From contig CBFHOK010000001.1 of the NCBI GenBank assembly GCA_965657575.1, positions 81,640 to 145,639 of the forward strand: 64,000 nucleotides of DNA, written 5' to 3'. Below, piece by piece: positions 56,915 through 64,000 of this stretch. The position numbers and the translations under genes are program-made. The DNA is from CAJXVY01 sp965657575 (GTDB taxonomy: Bacteria > Actinomycetota > Actinomycetes > Actinomycetales > Microbacteriaceae). The first letter of the stretch is position 1, and each line of letters opens with the position of its first letter. Below the pieces are notes generated by a model. It had not been told where the DNA came from. It searched no databases and saw nothing but the letters and a program-made list of their open reading frames with translations.

Positions 56915-58731
56915 GCGGGAAAATCAGGCAGTCTGATGTAGAGAACCTAAAGGCTCAGGCAAATATTGCAGACGTCATCAGTGATTACGTTGCTTTGAAA
57001 CCTGCGAGTGTTGGTTCCTTGAAGGGCTTATGCCCTTTCCACGACGAGAAAACCCCCTCTTTCAATGTCCGAAATGGACAGGGTTACTATCACTGCTTCG
57101 GTTGCGGGGCTGGCGGGGATGTTTATAAGTTTCTGCAAGAAATTGAATCGTTGTCTTTCAGCGAAGCGGTCGAAAGAGTTGCCAGCAAAGTCGGCTACAC
57201 GCTTCACTATGACGATGTTGATACCGGTGAGGTCCAAGCTCGTTCAAGAACTTTTGAGGCAAATCAGCTTGCCGGAGCCTACTTCATCCAGCAATTGGCT
57301 TCCAGTGAGGCAAAACAGGCTCGGGAGACGCTGATCTCTAGAGGGTTCGATGCTGAATCGATGGAGAATTTTGGAGTGGGGTACGCTCCCAAAGGGTGGT
57401 CCAATTTGGCAGACCACCTCAAGTCCAAGGGTTTTAGCGAAGAAGAACTCGTGGTTTCAGGTCTTCTGACCAAGGGGGACAGGGGAGTCTATGACCGGTT
57501 TCGGGGAAGACTCATCTGGCCAATAAGAGATGCGAATAATCAGGTTTTAGGATTCGGAGCAAGGCATTTATATGAGGATGACAAGGGTCCAAAATACCTA
57601 AATACCTCGGAAACACCCGTGTATCACAAATCCAGGGTGCTTTACGGTTTGGATTTGGCCAAAAAGGCAATTGCGAAGAAGCGCCAGGTAGTCGTAGTCG
57701 AAGGCTATACCGACGTGATGGCTTGCCATCTAGCAGGGGTGGACACTGCAGTGGCGACCTGTGGAACCGCTTTTGGCGAGGAACACATTAAAGTTCTAAA
57801 TAGGTTACTTATCGGCTCGGGGGACTCTCCAGCAGAGGTTATATTCACCTTCGATCCAGATGCCGCCGGAACAAAGGCTGCGCTAAGGGTTTATGGTGAC
57901 AGCGAGAAGTTCAATGCATTGACATTTGTGGCAACGGGTCCCGACGGACTAGACCCTTCAGACCTACGCCAACAACGAGGCGACAAAGCTGTCGTTGAAA
58001 TGCTTGATCAAAAAATTCCGCTTTTTGAATTCGTGATTCGCCATCGAATTGAGCAATTTGACCTGGTGCAATTGGAAAGCCGAATTGCCGCAGCCAGGGC
58101 GGCGGCACCAGTTGTTGCTGAAATCACGGACCCTGCCCTGCGCATGGGGTACATAAGGAAATTGGCTGATTGGGTTTCGCTTGAGGTGTCGGAAATCGAA
58201 CCTATGGTTAGCAAACAGGCAAAAACTTCTAAAAAGGAATCTGTTCAGGGGATGAACCTTGACCAGCAACCAAAGCAAGACGTTGAGGACATTGACAGAC
58301 TGGAACGAGCAATTTTAGAAGTATTGGTGCAAGCGCCGACAGCCTACTCAAAGGAACAGCTTTCACGTATAGCCGCATCAGGTGTCAGTTCTTCTGCCTT
58401 GCAAAGAATTGTGATGGTGCTCCAACAGTTATCGGACAAAAAAGACGCACCTGACTGGCTGAACTTGGTCGGCAATGCGCTAGAGATTGATGACCAGCAG
58501 CTTTTTAGGCAACTCGCAGTCGCACCCCTGCCAGCTAAAGACGAACAAGCACTCAAGAAATACGCTGAAGGGGTAATTAGAAGAGCGATGATTAATGCCC
58601 TCGACCGAGAGAAATCCGATTTGCTCCTGGCACTTAGGCGGTTTGATCCAGAGAAGCACCAGAAGGAAATGGCTCTCGTTCAGGTGCATTTGCAAGACCT
58701 AGAGCGAGAACGAAGAATTCTGCAGTCTTAG
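56911..58731 (+). CDS. dnaG: DNA primase
   Basis: 606 residues. It makes RNA primers for replication. The CHC2 zinc motif is C41, H44, C62, C65 (CPFHDEKTPSFNV, HCFGCGAGGDVYKFL). The Toprim domain carries VVVEGYTDVMA and FTFDPDAAGTKAALR. The C-terminal helicase-binding domain (about 470-606) is poorly conserved in sequence, as usual. The start overlaps dgt by four bases. tRNA-Asn follows after 36 bases. Confidence 0.96.
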   Translation: MSGKIRQSDVENLKAQANIADVISDYVALKPASVGSLKGLCPFHDEKTPSFNVRNGQGYYHCFGCGAGGDVYKFLQEIESLSFSEAVERVASKVGYTLHYDDVDTGEVQARSRTFEANQLAGAYFIQQLASSEAKQARETLISRGFDAESMENFGVGYAPKGWSNLADHLKSKGFSEEELVVSGLLTKGDRGVYDRFRGRLIWPIRDANNQVLGFGARHLYEDDKGPKYLNTSETPVYHKSRVLYGLDLAKKAIAKKRQVVVVEGYTDVMACHLAGVDTAVATCGTAFGEEHIKVLNRLLIGSGDSPAEVIFTFDPDAAGTKAALRVYGDSEKFNALTFVATGPDGLDPSDLRQQRGDKAVVEMLDQKIPLFEFVIRHRIEQFDLVQLESRIAAARAAAPVVAEITDPALRMGYIRKLADWVSLEVSEIEPMVSKQAKTSKKESVQGMNLDQQPKQDVEDIDRLERAILEVLVQAPTAYSKEQLSRIAASGVSSSALQRIVMVLQQLSDKKDAPDWLNLVGNALEIDDQQLFRQLAVAPLPAKDEQALKKYAEGVIRRAMINALDREKSDLLLALRRFDPEKHQKEMALVQVHLQDLERERRILQS

Positions 58732-58767
58732 AAACCCGGATTATCTGATAATGTTTTCCTGCAACAT

Positions 58768-58840
<73 letters not shown>

Positions 58841-58853
58841 CAAGAGGAGCTTG

Positions 58854-59510
58854 ATGAATCGCATTCCCGTTGTAGCCGTGTCTATCGGCATGGCTACCGG
58901 GATTTATGCGATTTCCTTCGGAGCTTTAGGCGTGACCGCCGGGCTTTCCGTTCTAGAAACAATGCTTTTGAGTCTGGTCATGTTCAGCGGTGCCAGCCAA
59001 TTTGCCTTTGTTGGAGTGGTTGCTACGGGCGGAATGGCAGCAATTCCCACCGCTATTGCCTCTGCTTGGCTGCTTGGGGTTAGAAACGGATTCTACGCTC
59101 TGCGGATGGCACCTGTCTTGGGTATGCCGGGCATTGCCAAATTGCTTTCAGCTCAGCTAACAATTGACGAATCAACTGCAGTGGCCACAGCTCAGGAAAA
59201 TCCTCAGCAAGAGAGACGCGGGTTTTGGTGGACAGGTGTCAGCGTATTTTTCTTTTGGAATCTAATGACTCTTGCCGGTGCGTTACTTGGGGATCAGATG
59301 GGAAACCCTGCCAATTACGGCCTGGATAGTGCTGCAGCTGCGGCGTTTTTGGGTCTCGTTTGGCCGCGACTCAACAGTAATCTCTACAGAATCATTGGCC
59401 TGTCAGCATTTGTTGTTGCAATCGCCACCAGTGCTTTCGTTCCTGCAGGTGTGCCGGTGCTACTCGGAGCCGCCGTTGCAGCAGCTATCCAGCTTTGGGG
59501 GAAAAGGTGA
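58854..59510 (+). CDS. azlC: AzlC family branched-chain amino acid exporter subunit
   Basis: 218 residues from ATG 58854 with GAGGAG four bases before. It has several membrane helices. The AzlC signatures are IGMATGIYAISFGALGVTAGL and MFSGASQFAFVGVVATGG with LGVRNGFYALRMAP. With AzlD it exports branched-chain amino acids in Bacillus and related species. The GTG of the partner overlaps its stop by four bases. Confidence 0.9.
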   Translation: MNRIPVVAVSIGMATGIYAISFGALGVTAGLSVLETMLLSLVMFSGASQFAFVGVVATGGMAAIPTAIASAWLLGVRNGFYALRMAPVLGMPGIAKLLSAQLTIDESTAVATAQENPQQERRGFWWTGVSVFFFWNLMTLAGALLGDQMGNPANYGLDSAAAAAFLGLVWPRLNSNLYRIIGLSAFVVAIATSAFVPAGVPVLLGAAVAAAIQLWGKR

Positions 59511-59806
59511 CTCTTGCCGTAATTGCCGCATCGCTGGCGGTTTTCAGCTGGAAACTCATGGGTTATCTAGTTCCAGAGAGGTATGTTGCAAATCCTAAAT
59601 TTAGAAAGCTGGCTGATGCAATAACAGTTGGCTTGCTCTCTGCTCTAGTAGGCATACAGGGATTCACGACCGATAGTCAATTGACCATTGACAGTCGATT
59701 TCCAGCTTTGATTTTGGCTGCCTTGCTGCTTTATTTAAGAATGCCCTTCATTGTTGTTATCGCAGCAGCAGCAGCGTTTTCAGCGGTTACCAGGATGGTG
59801 ATTTAG
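59507..59806 (+). CDS. azlD: AzlD family membrane protein
   Basis: 99 residues from GTG overlapping the azlC stop (TTG 59495 is in frame). It has three to four helices. The signature is LMGYLVPERYVANPKFRKLADAITVGLLSAL, then FPALILAALLLYLRMPFIVVIAAA. It forms the second subunit of the exporter. Its stop shares TTAG with that of the convergent def gene. Confidence 0.87.
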   Translation: MTLAVIAASLAVFSWKLMGYLVPERYVANPKFRKLADAITVGLLSALVGIQGFTTDSQLTIDSRFPALILAALLLYLRMPFIVVIAAAAAFSAVTRMVI

Positions 59807-60360
59807 GGTTCTTCGTAATCCACTCCGGGCATCCAGGAGCTATCCTTTGGCCAGTTCTGTTCTTCGATGTCCTTGGTGGCGAGTGATTCTTCATCCTCCG
59901 CAAGTCTGTCAACATAGAGAATTCCCTGCAGGTGATCAAACTCGTGTTGGAAAATTCGAGCCAGCCAATCCTTGGCAATGACAGTGAACTTTTTACCTTC
60001 TAAATCTAATGCCGTTAGTCTCACCATCGGTGCTCTGGCCAATGGATATCTGAGACCTGGCACACTTAGGCAGCCTTCGATGTGTTCCTCTTTGTCAAAT
60101 TCTTGGGATCCAAACAGATCCAGTTCTGGGTTGATTGCCACGCCTCTGTGCTGGACTTCATCATCATCAGTCCAGTCATAAACAAATATCGAAAGCCCAA
60201 CGCCTATCTGAGGGGCGGCAAGACCAACACCAGGTGCTTTTTCCATGGTTTCGAACATGTCTTGAACCAACGTCTGCAAAGTCTCATCAAAATCAACCAC
60301 TGGTGCTGCCTGAATATGCAGCACCTCGGTTCCAGTGATTTTTATGGGTCTAATCGGCAT
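59803..60360 (-). CDS. def: Peptide deformylase
   Basis: 185 residues. It removes the formyl group from new proteins. Motifs I, II, III are GVGLAAPQ (44-51), EGCLS (95-99) and HEFDH (139-143); Cys97, His139 and His143 bind the metal. The EGCLS/HEFDH set is the usual active form. Starts divergently from the NIPA-like gene. Confidence 0.97.
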   Translation of the reverse strand: MPIRPIKITGTEVLHIQAAPVVDFDETLQTLVQDMFETMEKAPGVGLAAPQIGVGLSIFVYDWTDDDEVQHRGVAINPELDLFGSQEFDKEEHIEGCLSVPGLRYPLARAPMVRLTALDLEGKKFTVIAKDWLARIFQHEFDHLQGILYVDRLAEDEESLATKDIEEQNWPKDSSWMPGVDYEEP

Positions 60361-60431
60361 AGAACAATGCTATTGGTTCATTTATGCAATTCAGTAAGTA
60401 GGCTTAAGAAGTTCTGAATCTAGGAGTGAGC

Positions 60432-61313
60432 TTGCTTCCTGCGGAAGTCTTACGTGCAATAGCCATCATATTGGCGTTACTTGCCGCAGTTGGGTTGGCC
60501 TTAGGCGCTCAGTTTCAAAACGATAGCGTACATAAGCGCGTGACCGAAGCTGGCATCCCCAGAGTCGGCATGAGGCAACTTTTGATGCTTCTCACACAAC
60601 CCAGGTGGTTGGTGGGCACTGCGTTTCTGATGCTGGGTGTTGTGTTGCAGTTGGCTGCCCTCACACTTGCTCCACTAATTGTCGTTCAGCCAATTGGTGC
60701 TGTTGCATTGATTATTACAAGCTTGCTCAACGCCAAGATCTATGGAGTCCGATTGGGTCCAAGGACCTTTCTCGCCATAGCTCTCACATTGGCTGGCATA
60801 TCTAGCTTCGTGGTTGCTGCTGCAGGGGTGGCAACTGAGGTTGAAATGAGTGACGAGAAGCTTCTTCAGGTGTTGGGAGTGCTGGCGTTGATGCTGGTCC
60901 TATTTGGTTTCCTGATGGCCACGCAAGGGAACACCGTTAAGGCATTGAATTATGTTTTTGGTGCAGGTGTTCTTTACGGTTTCGTTGCAACCCTTGCCAA
61001 AGTCATCATCCAAAGGCTTATTCAGGGGGATTTTGACAATCTCACGCTGTCTGCAGGGATTGCCTTGATCCTGGCGGCTGTCCTAGGCGGATGGTTTGTG
61101 CAGAACGCCTACGCTACTGGACCACCTGATTTGGTGATCGCTGGACTTACGGTGATTGATCCGATGGTGGCGGTTGGAATTGGAATCGTAATTTTGGGGG
61201 AAGCGGCTGACGCCAGTATCGATACGATTTTTACCTTCTTGGGAAGTGCTCTGGTTGCAGTCATTGGCGTTTATCTTCTGGAAAAAGTCCATCCACAGAC
61301 CAATGAGAATTAG
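60432..61313 (+). CDS. DMT/NIPA-like membrane transporter
   Basis: About 293 residues from TTG 60432, with AGGAG five bases upstream; GTG 60426 is the alternative. There are about nine hydrophobic helices with the drug/metabolite transporter internal repeat. The pattern LTLAPLIVVQPIGAVALIITSLLNAK and DPMVAVGIGIVILGEAAD resembles the NIPA/EamA-type group of magnesium or small-solute carriers. The substrate is unknown. A further gene for a glycosyltransferase follows after 11 bases. Confidence 0.75.
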   Translation: MLPAEVLRAIAIILALLAAVGLALGAQFQNDSVHKRVTEAGIPRVGMRQLLMLLTQPRWLVGTAFLMLGVVLQLAALTLAPLIVVQPIGAVALIITSLLNAKIYGVRLGPRTFLAIALTLAGISSFVVAAAGVATEVEMSDEKLLQVLGVLALMLVLFGFLMATQGNTVKALNYVFGAGVLYGFVATLAKVIIQRLIQGDFDNLTLSAGIALILAAVLGGWFVQNAYATGPPDLVIAGLTVIDPMVAVGIGIVILGEAADASIDTIFTFLGSALVAVIGVYLLEKVHPQTNEN

Positions 61314-61324
61314 ACTGAAGGCAA

Positions 61325-62749
61325 ATGGAGAACAAGCTTAGGGTTGTGCTTGCCTGCGACACATTCGGTCCGGATGTGAACGGTGCCGCAAGGTTTGCTG
61401 AGCGATTGGCGGCAGGGCTAGCAAGGCGTGGACACGACATGCACATCATCGCCCCGGCCGTAAAAGGGCTAAGTGGAACCAATAAAGAAATTCATGACGG
61501 TGCCGAGTTGACCGTTCACAGGTTTCCTTCAATACAAATACGTAAAGAATTATCTGTTCGAATGATGAAGCCGATTGGGCTCAAGGGAAAACTCGGGCAG
61601 CTCTTGGATGAGCTAAAACCAGACGCGGTACATATTCAGTCTCATCTTCTGGTTGGGCGCCTTCTAGTTGGGGAGTGCAAAAAGCGTGGCATTAGGACAA
61701 TTGCCACCAATCACACCATGCCTGAGAACCTAATTCGCTACTCGGTGAGAATCCCTGAGTTTTTCGAACGTCCCATCATGAAGTTTGGTTGGTGGGATAC
61801 CGGTCAAGTGCTAAAGAAAATGGATAAGGTAACCACCCCCACCAGGCGTGCAGCAGACATTCTGGAGCGGGAGAGTGGCCTGCGTGATGTTCTGGCGATT
61901 AGTTGCGGAATTGATGCCTCAAGGTTTATCAACAACACCCCAACCACCAATCAAGATCCTCGTGTTTTGTTTGTTGGAAGACTCGATTATGAAAAACGGC
62001 TAGATATCCTGATTCGTGCCATCCATCAGATTTCAAGCGAGATTGATGTAACACTTGAAATAGTGGGTAATGGGGGAGAGCGGGATACTCTAAAAAAGCT
62101 CTCAGTTGAACTCGGGGTTGAGGACAGAGTGAAGTTTCTTGGTTTTGTGTCTGAAGAAGATCTCCCCAAGGCGTATGAGAGAGCAAGCGTGTTTGCTATG
62201 CCAAGTATCGCTGAGCTTCAATCCATTGCCACTATGGAGGCCATGGCTAGCGGTAGGCCGGTAATTGCTGCCAATGCCATGGCTTTGCCGCATCTCGTTC
62301 ACTCTGGAGATAACGGTTATTTGTATGAACCCGAAGATGTTGACGAACTATCGATGAGGCTTCGAGAGGTGTTGACAGCAGACAAGCACGAGTTAGAACG
62401 CATGAGCGAGAATTCATTGCATCTGATTCAAGCTCACGACATAACCAACACTTTGAATATTTTTGAAAACCTCTATCGAGGAATTGGTGAATTTGCACCA
62501 ACCACCGAAGACAACCTAGAGGGCTACTCAGAACCGATTGGAAGACTCAGTGAGTCCTTGAGGGAGCGAGTTAACTCCTTCCGATTCTCAGCTTCAGAGC
62601 TTCGCGGACGAATGGATGAAATACGCTATGGACTTCGAGAGCGCATAACTGAAGCACGAGAAGACCTCAGGGAGCAATTTGATGGGGTCAAGGAAGACTT
62701 CAATAAGGCAAGGGATAGATTTCGTTCAAACGATAAAGATTCCGACTAA
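61325..62749 (+). CDS. GT4-family glycosyltransferase with helical tail
   Basis: 474 residues. The GT-B fold N-terminus is LACDTFGPDVNGAARFAERLAAGLARRGH. The C-terminal nucleotide-sugar domain contains FVGRLDYEKRLDILIRA, LEIVGNGGERDTLK and MPSIAELQSIATMEAMASGRPVIAA, whose E-x7-E pattern marks GT4. Actinobacterial relatives include mannosyltransferases of the PimB/MgtA type; the sugar donor is not determinable. Residues about 405-474 form a charged helical tail (RLSESLRERVNSF; RITEAREDLREQF) with no counterpart in the core GT fold. The stop overlaps that of doxX by four bases. Confidence 0.85.
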   Translation: MENKLRVVLACDTFGPDVNGAARFAERLAAGLARRGHDMHIIAPAVKGLSGTNKEIHDGAELTVHRFPSIQIRKELSVRMMKPIGLKGKLGQLLDELKPDAVHIQSHLLVGRLLVGECKKRGIRTIATNHTMPENLIRYSVRIPEFFERPIMKFGWWDTGQVLKKMDKVTTPTRRAADILERESGLRDVLAISCGIDASRFINNTPTTNQDPRVLFVGRLDYEKRLDILIRAIHQISSEIDVTLEIVGNGGERDTLKKLSVELGVEDRVKFLGFVSEEDLPKAYERASVFAMPSIAELQSIATMEAMASGRPVIAANAMALPHLVHSGDNGYLYEPEDVDELSMRLREVLTADKHELERMSENSLHLIQAHDITNTLNIFENLYRGIGEFAPTTEDNLEGYSEPIGRLSESLRERVNSFRFSASELRGRMDEIRYGLRERITEAREDLREQFDGVKEDFNKARDRFRSNDKDSD

Positions 62750-63156
62750 CTTTTTACTCTGTCTCTTTTGAAAAGCTGAAGTGCATCTGTTGACCAAAAT
62801 GCCCACAAGACCAATATCGGTTGGAAGAATAATCTGATCAGTCTTGCCTGGTCGCTATCAAGCCCAAATGCATCTATGCCGTTGATGTACTGAGATATGT
62901 TTCCCGGGAAAATCATGATGAAGAACAGCGCGGCGACGATTCCGACCTGTGATTTATATTTGCTAAGAACAACTAGGCCCAGTCCAAGACCTATTTCAAC
63001 AACCCCAGAGGCCAAGACCACGAAATCAGCATCTAAAGGGAGCCATGTTGGCACCTGCGCTTGGAATTCAGCTCTTGAAAAGGTGAAGTGACCAATACCT
63101 GCATAAATAAGCGCTAGACCAAGAACTACGCGAGCAACTGCTTTGCCAATTTTCAT
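62746..63156 (-). CDS. DoxX-like membrane protein
   Basis: 136 residues with four helices. Motifs RVVLGLALIYAGIGHFTFSRAEFQAQVPTWLP, VLASGVVEIGLGLGLVV and FIMIFPGNISQYINGIDAFGL (seen in parts) fit the DoxX/DoxD family of small quinone-linked or stress membrane proteins. On the minus strand, TTGATA, 16 bases and CATATT upstream may be the promoter. No functional neighbour is evident. Confidence 0.82.
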   Translation of the reverse strand: MKIGKAVARVVLGLALIYAGIGHFTFSRAEFQAQVPTWLPLDADFVVLASGVVEIGLGLGLVVLSKYKSQVGIVAALFFIMIFPGNISQYINGIDAFGLDSDQARLIRLFFQPILVLWAFWSTDALQLFKRDRVKS

Positions 63157-63229
63157 ATTCTGAAGCCTAATCGCTCACAAGGTAAGTAATGAATATGCCT
63201 GGGGTTGTAAACTTATCAAATGCCGTTTG

Positions 63230-63303
63230 GGGGCGTTAGCTCAGCCGGTTAGAGCAGCGGACTCATAATCCGTCGGTCGCGGGTTCAAGTCCCGCACGCC
63301 CCA
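63230..63303 (+). tRNA. tRNA-Met (anticodon CAT), elongator or Ile2
   Basis: 74 nt. The acceptor GGGGCGT pairs with ACGCCCC and a discriminator A. The anticodon loop is CTCATAA in the stem GCGGA/TCCGT, and the T arm is CGCGGGTTCAAGTCCCGC. CCA is encoded (63304-63306). It is not initiator fMet: position 1-72 is a normal G-C pair. CAT is also used by tRNA-Ile2 (lysidine), which the sequence cannot exclude. Confidence 0.92.
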
Positions 63304-63373
63304 CCAAGCGAGCCGTCGTCTGTAAATCTTGCTCAGCCCGTTGCTACTTTATGAGCGGACTATGGCTAGCGCG

Positions 63374-64000
63374 TCAGGAAGTCAGCAGGCGAGAAATGTG
63401 TCTCCACATGGCGACCGGATTTGAGTACATCGGGAAATGCCCGCTTTCGGGGATTTCGACCAGTTCAACTCCTTGGTTGTTTCTAATCTCCGGCAGGTAG
63501 CTGAGGCTCGCGTTCTGCTCACCGTACATAAGACAGCGAGGCATCGGAAGTGTTAGAAAGCGATCTAGAAGACCGCCGTTATCGGACAGGTCCACCATCG
63601 ATGAGAAAATTGGATAAACCGACTCAGCGCGAACCTTGAATGCCAGTGTGCTTGCGTATAGTGCACTTCCGTAATACCTCGACTCCGAAACCCTTTCGAT
63701 GAACCGCTGCATGAAAGCGTGTGCATCAAGCTCCGGATAGTCCAGTATCTGGCGGCTGAGGAAGCAGTCTTCGGGTGCGACATTGCCTTCGATGTTAATG
63801 AAATTAAGGACCCGTTCGGGTTCACTGTCCGCCAGGAGAAGTGCTGTTAGGCCACCCATCGAGTGGCCAATCAGGTCGAAGTGGTCCACGCGGTGCTCCT
63901 GCAAAACAAGTTCCGCGGTCTTTACCAGGAACGGGACAGACAGGGCGTTGAAGTTTGAAACACTCGAGTCGCCAAATCCGGGAGCATCAAAGGCTATGAC
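63374..64000 (-). CDS. Alpha/beta hydrolase (5' end outside window)
   Basis: The frame is open at base 64000, so about 208 C-terminal residues are visible and the start is outside. VIAFDAPGFGDSS is the segment before the nucleophile elbow GHSMGG (Ser). The acid is likely an Asp or Glu in MYGEQNAS, and ESGHFPM holds the His. The cap region is helical. Substrate unknown. It begins beyond the edge, next to a tRNA gene, and its base composition looks slightly higher in G+C by eye. Confidence 0.8.
   Translation of the reverse strand, partial: VIAFDAPGFGDSSVSNFNALSVPFLVKTAELVLQEHRVDHFDLIGHSMGGLTALLLADSEPERVLNFINIEGNVAPEDCFLSRQILDYPELDAHAFMQRFIERVSESRYYGSALYASTLAFKVRAESVYPIFSSMVDLSDNGGLLDRFLTLPMPRCLMYGEQNASLSYLPEIRNNQGVELVEIPESGHFPMYSNPVAMWRHISRLLTS

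Noticed and set aside
60426..60431. GTG 60426 as start of the NIPA-like protein
   Set aside because: AGGAG overlaps this GTG, so it cannot serve as its ribosome site, but it is well spaced for TTG 60432.

Overview
The window looks like a stretch of chromosome from a small-genome actinobacterium, most likely a Microbacteriaceae member of the freshwater Rhodoluna/Aquiluna type. Four things point that way. Gene order is actinobacterial (tig-clpP1-clpP2-clpX-valS-ileS-folC-DUF4233-ndk, then rne-rplU-rpmA-obg-proB-proA-nadD-rsfS, then leuS-comEA-comEC-holA-rpsT-lepA-hemW-hrcA-dnaJ-rsmE-hinT-phoH-ybeY-corC-era-leuA-recO-uppS-glyS-dusB-dgt-dnaG). There is a two-subunit ClpP, a VKOR, a RpiB with Glu in place of Cys, and an IleRS of the eukaryote-like class. 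G+C is about one half by eye, low for the phylum. Packing is extreme: no gene-free stretch exceeds 300 bases, neighbours commonly overlap by 1-8 nt, and roughly a quarter of starts appear to be TTG. The taxonomic call is inference.

Layout: 1-2600 holds the end of a CPA2-type cation/H+ antiporter, a DUF1648 membrane protein, rpiB and a Nei-type DNA glycosylase. Divergent tRNA-Gly and tRNA-Pro genes follow. 2842-6766 is the protein quality-control block (trigger factor, ClpP1P2, ClpX), with a ClgR-like operator before clpP1. 6759-14644 holds valS (minus), then ileS, folC, DUF4233 and ndk. 14641-15252 is VKOR. 15436-23384 is RNase E/G, L21, L27, Obg, proline synthesis, NAD synthesis, RsfS and two little-known small proteins, ending at tRNA-Ala. 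23669-25691 is a three-gene cassette of two VOC proteins and an MhqD-like hydrolase, which resembles quinone detoxification. 25724-31379 is a Bax-inhibitor-like membrane protein facing a minus-strand DNA-damage block: DedA, SRAP/HMCES, then a perfect LexA box and a DUF6504-dnaE2 pair. 31469-33592 is a divergent pabC/pabB pair.

33619-58731 is an almost unbroken plus-strand run of housekeeping genes: leuS, competence (comEA, comEC), DNA polymerase delta, EF4, HemW, the CIRCE-controlled hrcA-dnaJ heat-shock unit, the rRNA maturation/ribosome assembly set (rsmE, phoH, ybeY, era), leuA with a leucine-rich leader peptide and strong hairpin, recO, uppS, glyS, dusB, dgt and dnaG. rpsT is on the minus strand inside this run. 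After tRNA-Asn come azlCD, def (minus), a NIPA-like membrane protein, a GT4 glycosyltransferase with an unusual helical tail, DoxX (minus), tRNA-Met and a partial alpha/beta hydrolase.

No insertion sequence, prophage, CRISPR array or rRNA operon was seen. The most interesting signals are regulatory: a textbook LexA operator and promoter driving a mutasome-type polymerase that lacks imuA'/imuB beside it, an apparently leaderless leucine leader peptide in front of leuA, a strong terminator placed directly against the obg ribosome binding site, and convergent genes whose stop codons overlap.
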